From contig NZ_BMQY01000016.1 of NCBI RefSeq assembly GCF_014648355.1, positions 35,846 through 77,713 on the forward strand: a DNA stretch of 41,868 nucleotides. Direction: 5' to 3'. The translations under genes and the position numbers were made by a program. Origin of the DNA: Couchioplanes azureus (GTDB taxonomy: Bacteria > Actinomycetota > Actinomycetes > Mycobacteriales > Micromonosporaceae). Of the stretch, positions 32,684-40,150 are shown in pieces. A model generated the notes under the pieces. The model saw only the letters and a list, made by a program, of their open reading frames with translations. It was not told the DNA's origin and searched no databases. Positions within the stretch are counted from its first letter, which is position 1. Each line of letters begins with the position of its first letter.

Positions 32684-33505
32684 TCAGAACGCCGACGGCG
32701 TGAAATGACGATGCGTCAGTGCCTCCGACCGGGTGGAAGGCAACGTCAAGCCGGGATGATGGTCGAGGATGGCCCTTTCCAGTTGCTGCATCAGACGTCC
32801 CGGCTCGACGCCCCGTTTCTCCGTCAGTTCGGTGCGTGCCCGGCGGTACACCCCCAGCGCGTCGGCCCGCCGGCCACAGCGGTACAACGCGAGCATCAAC
32901 TGTGCACACAAGGCCTCATGCGGGATGTCGGTGGCCGCTACCAGACGCTCCAGTTCACCGACCACCGCGTAGTGGCGGCCGGCGGCCAGCTCCGCGTCGG
33001 CGTAGTGCTCGAAGGCAGTGAGGCGGGCGTCGTCGGTGACCTTGAGTTCGGGCCAGTCCACCCGCTGCTCCGCCAGATCAGCCAAGGTCGGTCCCCGCCA
33101 CAGGTCCAGCGCCTGCCGCAGATGCTGCGATGCGACCGCGTAGTCGCGTTCCACCAGGCTCGTGCGGCCGCGTTCCACCAGGCCGTGGAAGCGCACCAGA
33201 TCGATCGAGAGCGGTTCGACGTGCAGCAGGTATCCCGGGGCCAGGGTATGCAGGGCGACGCCGTCACCGGCGACGGCGTGGGCGGCAAACAACCGGCGTA
33301 GCGCCGCCACGGCGTTCTGCAGCATCTTTCTAGCCGTACGCGGGGGGTCGTCACCCCAGAGTGCCTTCGTGAGCTGCCTAGTGCTTACCGCGGTGTTGGG
33401 GTGGAGGAGCAGGAACGCCAGCGTGGCCCGTTGGTTGAAGCTGCTCGGTGTGACCGTACTCTTGTCGACCACGACGCCCAACGGGCCTAGCAGGTTAAAC
33501 CGCAT
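32684..33505 (-). CDS. SARP-family regulator 1
   Basis: 273-residue AfsR/SARP-type activator: an OmpR-like winged helix (residues 1-95: MRFNLLGPLGVVVD, RATLAFLLLHPNTAVS, LWGDDPP) and a BTAD domain (about 95-255). SARPs bind short direct repeats near -35 elements and switch on antibiotic genes. The length is that of minimal SARPs such as ActII-ORF4 or DnrI. ATG at 33505 has CGGAG upstream. The 1800-2030 divergent region is a plausible target. Confidence 0.92.
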   Translation of the reverse strand: MRFNLLGPLGVVVDKSTVTPSSFNQRATLAFLLLHPNTAVSTRQLTKALWGDDPPRTARKMLQNAVAALRRLFAAHAVAGDGVALHTLAPGYLLHVEPLSIDLVRFHGLVERGRTSLVERDYAVASQHLRQALDLWRGPTLADLAEQRVDWPELKVTDDARLTAFEHYADAELAAGRHYAVVGELERLVAATDIPHEALCAQLMLALYRCGRRADALGVYRRARTELTEKRGVEPGRLMQQLERAILDHHPGLTLPSTRSEALTHRHFTPSAF

Positions 33506-33872
33506 GCATCACTCCGTGCGGTCCCCGCGGACGAGGAGCGGCCAAGACCGGAAACCGGTCACCAGTGCCTGCTGCCGCGCCCTCCCCCATGGCCATCCAA
33601 CGTGCGAAGCGCCGGAGACGCCGCCCTACCGGTGCACCTGAATTCACGATGGTCATGATCTCCCTGTTTATTGAGCTTTGATCATTCTAGGTGAGCGTCG
33701 GCGCGCCGCTTGCGCTGCGCATCGGGTGCCGCACTACACCGGGGCGAGATCGTGGCGCCGCTGGACGCCGGACCCAGCGAAGCGCGGACGGGCCGTCAGG
33801 TCGAGTAGCCGGAGGGTGCAAGAGAACATCGTGGCGGTGCATCAGCTGGCAACCAGCAGGGCACGCGCGGGT
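33506..33872. promoter_or_regulatory. Intergenic region upstream of SARP1
   Basis: 367 bp without a supported gene. GACCGG-AAA-CCGGTC at 33546-33560 is a perfect 6-bp inverted repeat with a 3-bp spacer, 41 bp upstream of the SARP1 start: an operator candidate. An AT-rich stretch at 33660-33690, containing TAGAAT on the minus strand, could be the promoter -10. Nothing else is evident. Confidence 0.4.
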
Positions 33873-34586
33873 CTATGGCTCATCGGGCTGTCTACGCAGA
33901 CTGGGCGGCAGGGACCCTGGTACAACCAGGCCGCTCTGGTAGGCCGCCACCACGGCTTGAACTCGGTCGCGGAGTCCGAGCTTCATGAGGACACGCTGAA
34001 AATGGGTCTTGACGGTTGCCTCACCGATATAGAGCTGCGTTGCGATCTCGCGATTGGACAGTCCGTGCGCAGCGAGCTCCAGTGTCTCGCGCTCCCGCGG
34101 AGTGAGCTGGGTCATCTCCGACGGCGTCGGTCGGTGTTGCTCCGGTCGTGTCGCAAACTCGCGGAGTAGCCGCTTGGTCACTGCAGGATCTAGCCAGCCG
34201 TCGCCGGCCGCGAGGGCCTGGACGGCCCGAACGAGTTCTGCCCTGGCCGCTTCCTTCAGCAGGAAGCCGGAGGCACCAGCCCGCAGCGCCGCATGTACAG
34301 CCTCATCATCGTTGAACGTGGTCAGGATCAGTACCTTGATCGGCTTGTCGGTGTCCACCGAGAACGTGTCTGCCGTGATCTGTCGGGTCGCCTCGACGCC
34401 GTCGACGCTGGGCATCCGTACGTCCATCAACACGACGTCGGGTTGGAGGCGAAGGGCTTCGCGTATTGCTTCGGCGCCGTCGGATGTCTCGCCCACAAGC
34501 TCGATCTCGGCGCTGGCGCTGAGCAGCATGTCGATACCCGAGCGCACCAACGGCTCGTCGTCGGCAATCAAGACGCGGATGGTCAT
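33873..34586 (-). CDS. NarL/FixJ-type response regulator
   Basis: 237-residue response regulator. The receiver domain (residues 1-125) has the acidic DDE cluster near the start (IADDEPLV), the phospho-acceptor Asp in VVLMDVRMP and the conserved Lys in GFLLKEA; the C-terminal LuxR HTH is LTPRERETLELAAHGLSNREIATQLYIGEATVKTH. It overlaps the sensor kinase stop (ATGA), making a classic pair. Targets are not evident. Located between the SARP genes, it may link the cluster to an external signal. Confidence 0.93.
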   Translation of the reverse strand: MTIRVLIADDEPLVRSGIDMLLSASAEIELVGETSDGAEAIREALRLQPDVVLMDVRMPSVDGVEATRQITADTFSVDTDKPIKVLILTTFNDDEAVHAALRAGASGFLLKEAARAELVRAVQALAAGDGWLDPAVTKRLLREFATRPEQHRPTPSEMTQLTPRERETLELAAHGLSNREIATQLYIGEATVKTHFQRVLMKLGLRDRVQAVVAAYQSGLVVPGSLPPSLRRQPDEP

Positions 34587-35863
34587 GGCTGCCTGCCGGG
34601 GGTCGGCGAGCTGCCTTCATCGGCGCCAGCGTTGCGGGCGGTGGATTCCTGAGTAGGTAGCAGTGCGGTGACTTGGAAACCTTCGCCGGCGGGAGCTGCC
34701 CGTACCGATCCGCCGATGACACTCACCCGTTCCTGCAGGCCGAGCAGCCCGTGTCCGGTCGACAAGTTGCGAGCAGCGGGGTGCGGGGTGCGCCCGCCAT
34801 GATCCGTTATCCGGATCAGCAGGTCATCGGTCCATTCCAACTCGACGGTAGTCGGTGTGCCGGGGCCGGCGTGCTTCATCACGTTTGTCAGGGCCTCCTG
34901 GATGATGCGGTACGCGCCCAGGTCGACGCTGCGGTCCAAGGGTTGTTCGCGGCCCCGCATCGTCAGGTGGATAGGCAAGCCCGCGACGCGGAAGGTGCGA
35001 AGTAGATCGTCGAGGCCAGCCAGGCCGGGCTGATGAGTGTCGTCCGAGACGGTTCGGTCTTCCGCGTCGGCTGCTCGGAGCACGACGAGCAGCCGGCGCA
35101 GCTCTACCATGGCTTGCTTGCCGAGTTCCTCGATCCGAGTGAGCGCCTCGCCCACTCGAGCAGGGTTGACGTGGAGAACCTGCTGAGCACCGCCGGCCTG
35201 TAACACCATCACGGTGACCGAGTGCGCCACGATGTCGTGCAATTCCCGGGCGATCCGTTGACGCTCTGCCGCCACTGCTTCCCGTGCTGCCACTTGTCGG
35301 CGGCATTCCAGATCGCGGGCATGTCGCCGGCTGGCGCCGACCCACCGGCCGATGCCCCACACCGTGATGGTGAGTAGTGCGGAGAACACCGAGTTGGCGA
35401 CCAAGGTTGCGGTGTGATTGTCCGCGGCAGACCGGACGGCGCCGGCGACGACAAGACCTTGCGGGACGAAGCTTGCCAGCAGCGTCACCAGGTTGGACAC
35501 CGGACCGCAGACGACCGCGACCGTGTAGAGAGCCACCAGCAGGCCCAGCATGGGGGTGTAGCCGAGCAGGGGTAGCTGGGACGCCGCCACCGCGTGAACG
35601 TACACAATGGCGAAGACCGGCAACGGATATCGTCGGCGCAGCAGCAGCGGAGCGAATCCGAACACTGCGTACCCCACCACGGCAGCCCGGGAAACGCTGC
35701 TGTCCAGCGGGGCGTTACGCGGCTCCATGAAGTGCGAGAAGAGCACCAGGTCGATCGCACAGAAGCCCGCTGCGGGTACCACATCCCACAGCAGGGAAGG
35801 CGACTGGCCATGCGAGCCCGATTCCGCAGCGACCGCGCGGAAGAGGCGAGGCATACAGATCAT
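34583..35863 (-). CDS. NarL-type sensor histidine kinase
   Basis: 426-residue membrane kinase. Several N-terminal membrane segments (for example VVGYAVFGFAPLLLRR, MLGLLVALYTVAVVCG, NLVTLLASFVPQGLVVAGAV) precede a HisKA_3 domain ERQRIARELHDIVAHSVTVMV with the phospho-His, and an HATPase with GHGLLGLQERV. The ATG at 35863 is preferred because it overlaps the stop of the upstream gene (ATGA); a TTG at 35896 also exists. A TTA codon occurs at 35201-35203. Coupled to both neighbours, it forms a three-gene operon with the response regulator. Confidence 0.9.
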   Translation of the reverse strand: MICMPRLFRAVAAESGSHGQSPSLLWDVVPAAGFCAIDLVLFSHFMEPRNAPLDSSVSRAAVVGYAVFGFAPLLLRRRYPLPVFAIVYVHAVAASQLPLLGYTPMLGLLVALYTVAVVCGPVSNLVTLLASFVPQGLVVAGAVRSAADNHTATLVANSVFSALLTITVWGIGRWVGASRRHARDLECRRQVAAREAVAAERQRIARELHDIVAHSVTVMVLQAGGAQQVLHVNPARVGEALTRIEELGKQAMVELRRLLVVLRAADAEDRTVSDDTHQPGLAGLDDLLRTFRVAGLPIHLTMRGREQPLDRSVDLGAYRIIQEALTNVMKHAGPGTPTTVELEWTDDLLIRITDHGGRTPHPAARNLSTGHGLLGLQERVSVIGGSVRAAPAGEGFQVTALLPTQESTARNAGADEGSSPTPGRQP

Positions 35864-36441
35864 GGTCGGCACGGTTGGCACGGTCGGCACGGCCAAAGGA
35901 TGAAGGGACAGATGTCCCAGGAGTCGTCGCCGGGGAACCGGTACGGGTGAGAATGGATCCGGCGTTGCCGCTGCTCCCGTTCGATGGCGGGGACCGCTCG
36001 CAACAATTCTTCCGGGACGACGTCAAGCCCGGGGCGAATCGCACCGACGCTCAGCAAGGCCTTCCATACGTTGCCATCCTGCTCGCGAACCGCTTGCTTG
36101 AAATCGCAGTTGCTGAACGAGGAGATCGATGATGGGTATCTCGACCAGCGCGCCAGCTTGAACACGACAGAAGTCACCCGACCGTCATCGACCTGCTGCA
36201 GCGCCTCGACGCCGGCAATGCTGATGCGTTCAACTGGCCGATCGGCTCCCAGCGACGTCGGGATGATCAGCGCCTCGAACCATCGCCCGGCGTCCGCCAG
36301 CTCCTGGGCTGCCTCGGGCACCAGCACCAGATCCTCGGTCGCCAGCAACCCGACCGCCCGGTGCCCGGCCCATGGCTCCTGCTCCATTCCCGTCGCCTGT
36401 ATAGAGACGACGACCTCTCCCGCTTCGTCAGAAGTCGGCAT
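35860..36441 (-). CDS. Protein of unknown function coupled to the two-component system
   Basis: 193-residue protein that I do not recognise. GGGAGGTCCACC before the ATG at 36441 and the ATGA overlap with the kinase start support it as a real gene. The N-terminal half (VVVSIQATG ... GHRAVGLLATEDLVLVPEAAQ) faintly resembles the first strands of trypsin-like proteases, but no catalytic triad is visible. The C terminus is Cys/Pro-rich (CPFILWPCRPCQPCRP) and is partly encoded by three 9-bp tandem repeats at 35866-35892. It might act as a signal-input or accessory protein for the kinase; that is only positional inference. Confidence 0.6.
   Translation of the reverse strand: MPTSDEAGEVVVSIQATGMEQEPWAGHRAVGLLATEDLVLVPEAAQELADAGRWFEALIIPTSLGADRPVERISIAGVEALQQVDDGRVTSVVFKLARWSRYPSSISSFSNCDFKQAVREQDGNVWKALLSVGAIRPGLDVVPEELLRAVPAIEREQRQRRIHSHPYRFPGDDSWDICPFILWPCRPCQPCRP
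35866..35892. repeat. Three 9-bp tandem repeats at the gene junction
   Basis: TCGGCACGG, TTGGCACGG and TCGGCACGG lie head to tail just upstream of the kinase ATG. They encode the PCRPCQPCR tail of the unknown protein. Confidence 0.85.
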
Positions 36442-37028
36442 GGTGGACCTCCCGGGTGCCTGTTGATCGGCTGGTAGACGGCGAGCACCCATCGCCTCCC
36501 ATCAATGAGACACCCGCGGCGGGCTGGTGTGGTCCACCGGATGTCGGACATCTGAACGGTCCCGGGTCACCACAGTGAGGGACCCGGGACGACACACAGG
36601 CCCACCGAAGGGGGAGGCATCGCCCGGCATCCTCCCCCTTGGCGGGGACTGTCCGGCCCGCCGGTCGTACCGACTCGAGACTCCACCAGCGCACTTCGCC
36701 GGTTCCCACCCCCTCCGACGATGCACGTCCGCCATGAGGCGGACCCGGCGATTCCCCCCAGCGGCAGACGACTACGGAGTCGCGGGGCGCCACAGTCTCC
36801 TCTGTTGCCAAATCCGGCAGCTCCGCGTTCCGGAAGGGAGATCTGATGTTCCGTCCCCGGTCCATACCGCTCATGCGAGCCATCCGGTCGGCCGCTGCGG
36901 GCCTACGGGTCCCCACCTCCCTGAACTCGTTGGCAGCGAACGCGGCACCGCTCAGCAAGCCACCCGCGCCTGACAACGGGCTCGGAGGGCGCCGTCGGGC
37001 GCTGCCGGAGCCCCGACCGGAGGCCGGC
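36442..37028. promoter_or_regulatory. Divergent intergenic region with strong inverted repeats
   Basis: 587 bp upstream of the divergent unknown genes. GATGTC-G-GACATC (36540-36552) is operator-like. A 10-bp stem GTCCCGGGTC/GACCCGGGAC (36559-36590) and a 10-bp stem AAGGGGGAGG/CCTCCCCCTT (36608-36640) follow. A possible upstream start at 36846 (GGAAGGGAG upstream) would extend the next gene by 61 residues of low-complexity sequence. The stems could be terminators, or part of a structured leader. Confidence 0.5.
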
Positions 37029-37460
37029 ATGACCCGTGACATGTCAGGTCTGGCCCGCGCCCACGCCCTCTTCCTGAGCCACCTCTCCGCCCACGTGACC
37101 CACCCCCACGACGAGATCGTGGCCGCCATCGTCACTGTCCTGCGCCGATACGGCGGCTCGGCCAAGTGCGCGGCAGAGGTTGCAGCGGCGTACGGAGATC
37201 ACCCCGGGGAGGCTGCGTCACGGATGCGTTGGGCCCGCGACGCTGTCGAAGCGGCGTACCGACTGCGACGAAGCACATCGCCAAGGAGCTCCGCCGCTCA
37301 GGACAGGTGTGCGGAGGCGGGTGACCGGCCGCTGCAGTCGGGCAAGGGCCGGGGAGAGAAGTCCTGCCGCTGGCAGGCTCCGGTACCCACCAGGCGTGCT
37401 GGGATGCCGTTCGACTTCGCATCCGTGTGGCGCCACCTCCCGCGGCGCCCACTTGCCTGA
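37029..37460 (+). CDS. Small conserved-looking hypothetical protein
   Basis: 143-residue protein of unknown function. Residues 1-80 (SGLARAHALFLSHLSAHV, HPHDEIVAAIVTVLRRYGG, CAAEVAAAYGDHPGEAASRM) look like a compact helical domain with good codon bias. The rest is Arg/Ser-rich and looks non-natural, so a frameshift or a late stop is possible. The ATG at 37029 has CGGAGG 6 bp upstream; an in-frame ATG at 36846 is the alternative. Neighbours are regulators, and no function is suggested. Confidence 0.45.
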   Translation: MTRDMSGLARAHALFLSHLSAHVTHPHDEIVAAIVTVLRRYGGSAKCAAEVAAAYGDHPGEAASRMRWARDAVEAAYRLRRSTSPRSSAAQDRCAEAGDRPLQSGKGRGEKSCRWQAPVPTRRAGMPFDFASVWRHLPRRPLA

Positions 37461-37871
37461 GATCAACCCGTCAGTGTTTTGGAGCGCATAAGACGGTTCA
37501 AAGACAGATCCCAAGACGGGCAATCGGCACAGTGCGCCATCACATGATCGCTGAGGGGTGTCTTAAGGGTTGGCCCCAGTTGCGGCCGTCGATAGCGTTT
37601 GCTCCAGCCGGTCGGCCAAGATGCAGGGCGATCCACACAGGACTTCGAGTAAGCGCAATGGCCAGTCACATCGTCTGATTGGCCATATTTTCTAGTCGGA
37701 ATGGGCTCGAATGCGGACGAGCCTGAACACAACTTGCTGCCGGATGTCGGGAACGCGACAGCGAAGAGACTTCTCATGATTCGGCCGGGCAGCGGCCACA
37801 AGGGCAGTGCACTCCCAGAACTACGAAACCGCTCGGTTAGGTTGCGAAGTGTTACTAAGGGGGAACAGAGG
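37461..37871. promoter_or_regulatory. Intergenic region upstream of SARP2
   Basis: 411 bp with lower GC than its surroundings and no supported gene. ATGGCCA (37658-37664) and TGGCCAT (37680-37686) form an inverted repeat with a 15-bp spacer. A TTACTA sequence at about 37852 might be a -10 for SARP2. Nothing else is clear. Confidence 0.35.
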
Positions 37872-38738
37872 GTGCAAGCGGGAATACTCGGGCCACTCTA
37901 CGTCCGTGTCGGACCGATCACGACGGTGCCGAGCGCGCCAAAACTGCGCAACATCCTGACCACCCTCGTCGTGCACGCCGGTCAGTTGGTACCAGCGTCG
38001 TCGCTCATGGCGGAGCTGTGGGAGGACGACCTGCCGCGCAGTGGCCTCACCACGCTGCAGACGTACATCCTGGCTCTGCGCAAGCTGTTCGCCCATGCCC
38101 TCGGTCGGCCGTTTCACGAGGTGTCCCAGGACCTGATCGTCACCCGTGCCGGTGGGTACGTTCTCAACGCCGGCAGCATCGACCTGGACCTGCATCGCTA
38201 CAACGCGCTCGTGGTCGCGGGGCGGGAGGCCTTGTCCGCCGGCGACGACAGCACCGGTATCGCGAAGCTGGGCGAGGCGCTGGGAGTCTGGCGCGGTCCG
38301 GCGCTGGTGGACGTGACCGGTGGCCGGGTACTCGAGTCGCGACGTCGCCAGATGGAGGAGTCCCGTCTCATCGTCATCGAGTACATGATCGACGCGCAGT
38401 TGCGGCTCGGCATGTTCCGTGAGGTGCTGCCCGAGCTGGTGGCCCTGACCAGCAGCAACCCGCTCCACGAGGGATTGCACGGGCAGTACATGCGTGCACT
38501 CAACAGCAGCGGCCGGCGCGGACAGGCGCTCAAGGTGTTCCGTGAGCTGCGCGACAACCTCGTCGAGGAACTCGGGCTGGAGCCGGGCGCTCAAGTCCAG
38601 CGTCTTCACCAGGCGATCCTCAACGCCGATGACAGGCTCGAAGCCGACGAACAGCCGGCGCCGGTGCTCAACCGGCCGTCGCGCAGACTGCTCGAGGAGA
38701 TCTCCTACGTGGACTTCCCCAGCACGCTGGCCAGCTGA
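37872..38738 (+). CDS. SARP-family regulator 2
   Basis: 288-residue SARP: winged-helix domain (VQAGILGPLYVRVG; APKLRNILTTLVVHAGQLVP; LWEDDLPRSGLTTLQTYILALRK) followed by a BTAD domain (about residues 100-255). GTG at 37872 has GGGGGAACAGAG upstream; the longer frame from 37701 has no ribosome site. It is divergent in sequence from SARP1 and closer to the P450 and type I PKS, which it might control, or it may serve the aromatic cluster. Confidence 0.9.
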   Translation: MQAGILGPLYVRVGPITTVPSAPKLRNILTTLVVHAGQLVPASSLMAELWEDDLPRSGLTTLQTYILALRKLFAHALGRPFHEVSQDLIVTRAGGYVLNAGSIDLDLHRYNALVVAGREALSAGDDSTGIAKLGEALGVWRGPALVDVTGGRVLESRRRQMEESRLIVIEYMIDAQLRLGMFREVLPELVALTSSNPLHEGLHGQYMRALNSSGRRGQALKVFRELRDNLVEELGLEPGAQVQRLHQAILNADDRLEADEQPAPVLNRPSRRLLEEISYVDFPSTLAS

Positions 38739-38745
38739 CCCGATG

Positions 38746-38777
38746 GCCGGCGGGTTCGCGACAGCGTCCCCGCCGGC
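38746..38777. terminator. Bidirectional hairpin between SARP2 and P450 genes
   Basis: A 9-bp stem GCCGGCGGG/CCCGCCGGC and a 14-nt loop lie in the 42-bp gap between convergent genes. Confidence 0.65.
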
Positions 38778-38780
38778 GCG

Positions 38781-40031
38781 TCAGATTCCCCTCGGCGTCA
38801 GGTGCACGGGTAACGCGGCGGGGCCGTTGACGAAGGCCCGGCGCCACTTCAGTTCGTCGGCCGGCACGGCGAGGGACACGGCGGGAAACCGGCGCAGCAG
38901 CGTGGTGAACGCGATCTCGCCCTGCATCCGCGCCAGGGCCGCACCGATGCAGAAGTGCAGACCGTGACCGAAGGCGAGATGGGCCCCGGTGTTGCCGCGG
39001 AGCAGGTCGATCCGGTCCGGTTCGGGAAACACCCGCGGGTCCCGGTCCGCGGCGGCGAGGACGGCATACACCGGCTCACCCGCCGGAATGGTGATGCCGC
39101 CGATCTCGACGGGCTCGACCGGGTACCGCATACCACTGAGTTCGAACGGCGTGAACACACGCAGGATTTCTTCCACCGCCGCGGACACCCTCGCCGGATC
39201 CTGGATGAGCGCCTCGCGGTGCTGCTCCTGCGTGAGTAGCGTGTAGAAACCGCAGCTCAGGAACTGCACGCTGGACTCGTGTCCGGTGCCGAGCAGAGTG
39301 ATGACCATGGTCACGAGCTCGTCGTCGGTGAGCTTGGCCGCATCCTGGTCGTTGAGGGCGACCAGTTCGGAGACGAGGTCCGCGCCGGGCGCCACCCGCT
39401 TGCGGGCGATGAGGTCCAGGGCCAGGGCGATCAGGCCGCGCGCCGCGTCGACCATGGCCGGGCCCATCTCGGTCAGGCCCTTGGCGTGCCGCGCCCAGTC
39501 GTCCCACTGGTGCCGCGGCACCCCGAACAGCTCGCAGATGACCTGGGATGGGTACGGGCCGGAGAACGAGGCCACCAGATCCGGCTCCGGCTGGTCCGCC
39601 GCGCTGTCGAACAGCGCGTCGGCGAGCCGCTGCGCCTGGGGGGCCAGGGCGGATATCCGCCGCGCGGTGAAGACCCGGGACACCAGCCGCCGCAGCCGGG
39701 TGTGTTCCGGCGGGTCCCGGTCCAGCATGTTCCCGTCGAGGTAGCGCGCCACGTCCTCCGGCATCCCACTGACGGCCGCCATGCCGCCCCGGCCGTGCCG
39801 CGAAGAGTCGCTGGCAAAGCGAGGGTCCGCCAGCACCAGCTTGGCGTCCTCGTATCGGGTGACCAGCCACACCCGGCTGTCGTCGACGTGCCGGCAGGCG
39901 ACCACTCGGTACTGCTCTCGGAGGCGCGCGTACGTCGCGACCCGGTCCGGATCGGTCATCAGATCGAGGAGACGGAGCTCCTGCTCGCCGAGTCCGGCCG
40001 GCGGCTGCGTGCCGGGGTGAGCAACGGTCAT
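38781..40031 (-). CDS. Cytochrome P450
   Basis: 416-residue bacterial class P450. The heme-binding loop is FGHGLHFCIG with the Cys ligand, the ExxR motif is EEILR, and the I-helix reads LLGTGHESS, with Ser in place of the usual Thr after the acidic residue. It resembles the CYP105/107-type macrolide and aromatic polyketide hydroxylases. Ferredoxin genes are not nearby. ATG at 40031 has GAGG upstream. The gene is downstream of the PKS on the same strand (119-bp gap), so it may tailor that PKS product or oxidise the aromatic aglycone. Confidence 0.92.
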   Translation of the reverse strand: MTVAHPGTQPPAGLGEQELRLLDLMTDPDRVATYARLREQYRVVACRHVDDSRVWLVTRYEDAKLVLADPRFASDSSRHGRGGMAAVSGMPEDVARYLDGNMLDRDPPEHTRLRRLVSRVFTARRISALAPQAQRLADALFDSAADQPEPDLVASFSGPYPSQVICELFGVPRHQWDDWARHAKGLTEMGPAMVDAARGLIALALDLIARKRVAPGADLVSELVALNDQDAAKLTDDELVTMVITLLGTGHESSVQFLSCGFYTLLTQEQHREALIQDPARVSAAVEEILRVFTPFELSGMRYPVEPVEIGGITIPAGEPVYAVLAAADRDPRVFPEPDRIDLLRGNTGAHLAFGHGLHFCIGAALARMQGEIAFTTLLRRFPAVSLAVPADELKWRRAFVNGPAALPVHLTPRGI

Positions 40032-40150
40032 CGGGCAACCTCACATCGTGGTCGGGGCGCAGGGACGGCCAGCGTGACTGCGTCCCTGCGTCCAGTAGAT
40101 CTCTCGGTAGGCGAAGAACCCTCGCGGCAGGCTCTGAATTCGGTTGAGGA

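Noticed and set aside
36428..37165. 245-residue minus-strand frame
   Set aside because: Low-complexity composition with no motif and no good start; it spans hairpins and overlaps a better plus-strand candidate.
37461..37700. Possible insertion-sequence remnant (lower GC, short transposase-like peptide fragments)
   Set aside because: No terminal inverted repeats, target duplication or transposase motif could be recognised.
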